Of a stretch of 12,404 nucleotides of DNA, positions 12,270 through 12,404 are shown one piece after another. Origin of the DNA: Candidatus Brocadiaceae bacterium (GTDB lineage Bacteria; Planctomycetota; Brocadiia; Brocadiales; Brocadiaceae); contig JANLHY010000727.1 of the NCBI GenBank assembly GCA_024653795.1, positions 1 through 12,404 on the forward strand, given 5' to 3'. Made by a program: the position numbers and the translations under genes. Numbering within the stretch: position 1 is the stretch's first letter; each line of letters begins with the position of its first letter. The notes beneath the pieces are model-generated. The model was not told where the DNA came from. It made no database searches and saw nothing but the letters and a program-made list of their open reading frames with translations.

Positions 12270-12372
12270 AATGAATAACATATAACAAGAAATGAAAAAT
12301 GTTTAAGTGTTTTTTGATCTCACTCATCCTCTTACTTTTTCATTAATTATTTCTTGTTATATGTTATTCATT
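12270..12372. repeat. 24-bp perfect inverted repeat with AT-rich spacer
   Basis: The arms 12270-12293 and 12349-12372 (AATGAATAACATATAACAAG, AAAT and its exact complement) are separated by 55 bases. The arms are AT-rich and the right one overlaps the stop of a minus-strand frame at 12368. It could be the ends of a small element, a long hairpin or a bidirectional transcription stop; it lacks a GC-rich stem, so an intrinsic terminator is unlikely. Confidence 0.75.
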
Positions 12373-12404
12373 TCTGTGGCAGGTGACGTTTTACTCGTCG
12401 CTCG
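12368..12404 (-). CDS. C-terminal end of an unidentified minus-strand frame, cut by window edge
   Basis: Only twelve codons including the stop are visible: ERRVKRHLPQK then TGA at 12368-12370. The basic ending resembles the tail of some DDE transposases, but this is too short to identify. Its stop lies within the right arm of the 24-bp inverted repeat. It may be chance. Confidence 0.25.
   Translation of the reverse strand, partial: ERRVKRHLPQK

Overview
This is a minus-strand-biased, moderately AT-rich window from a bacterium. It carries a short-chain (C4) acyl-CoA gene cluster embedded in accessory DNA. Every gene I accept lies on the minus strand except an IS110 relic at the right end. The taxon is not decided by the sequence. 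The mix of GC, TPR/transglutaminase-like protein, small toxin-antitoxin pairs, GxxExxY gene and many short intergenic palindromes would fit a planctomycete such as the Brocadiales, or another repeat-rich anaerobe. That is a low-confidence guess.

Layout, left to right. 1-452: a DUF433/DUF5615 toxin-antitoxin-like pair, the nuclease-like gene cut by the window edge. 544-2188: fixX and fixC, an electron-transfer-flavoprotein:quinone oxidoreductase-type pair. 2214-2677: a GxxExxY gene ended early by a TAG and bracketed by inverted copies of a dispersed repeat. 2711-3187: nested inverted repeats around the decayed 3' end of a REP-associated tyrosine transposase. 3241-3340: a long inverted repeat. 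3471-4300: an HNH endonuclease with a small ORF joined by an ATGA overlap. 4355-5621: two copies of the enoyl-CoA hydratase 3' end flanking a DUF4258/YgiT pair. 5358-9604: crotonase, 3-hydroxyacyl-CoA dehydrogenase, acyl-CoA dehydrogenase and thiolase. 9618-11481: a transglutaminase-like/TPR protein and a small unknown protein upstream of the thiolase. 11568-12404: relics of IS630 and IS110 elements, a 24-bp perfect inverted repeat and the end of one more minus-strand reading frame.

The metabolic genes read in the order orf78 - TPR protein - thiolase - acyl-CoA dehydrogenase - 3-hydroxybutyryl-CoA dehydrogenase - crotonase. Together they cover all four steps joining two acetyl-CoA to butyryl-CoA. 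FixC/FixX would take electrons from the acyl-CoA dehydrogenase through ETF to quinone. No etfAB and no CoA-transferase or kinase lies in the window, so direction (butyrate oxidation or synthesis) cannot be read from it.

The most unusual signal is in the IS110 relic. Two 22-nt insertions, inverted relative to each other, interrupt the transposase. Removing both exactly restores the reading frame. The two copies differ only at two positions that pair with each other in the predicted hairpin. A second theme is repeat DNA becoming coding: the same ATCTGCG/ATCTGTG-type repeat supplies part of the TPR protein's signal segment and the start codon of the GxxExxY protein. A third theme is duplicated gene 3' ends (crotonase and thiolase) with foreign DNA between the copies.
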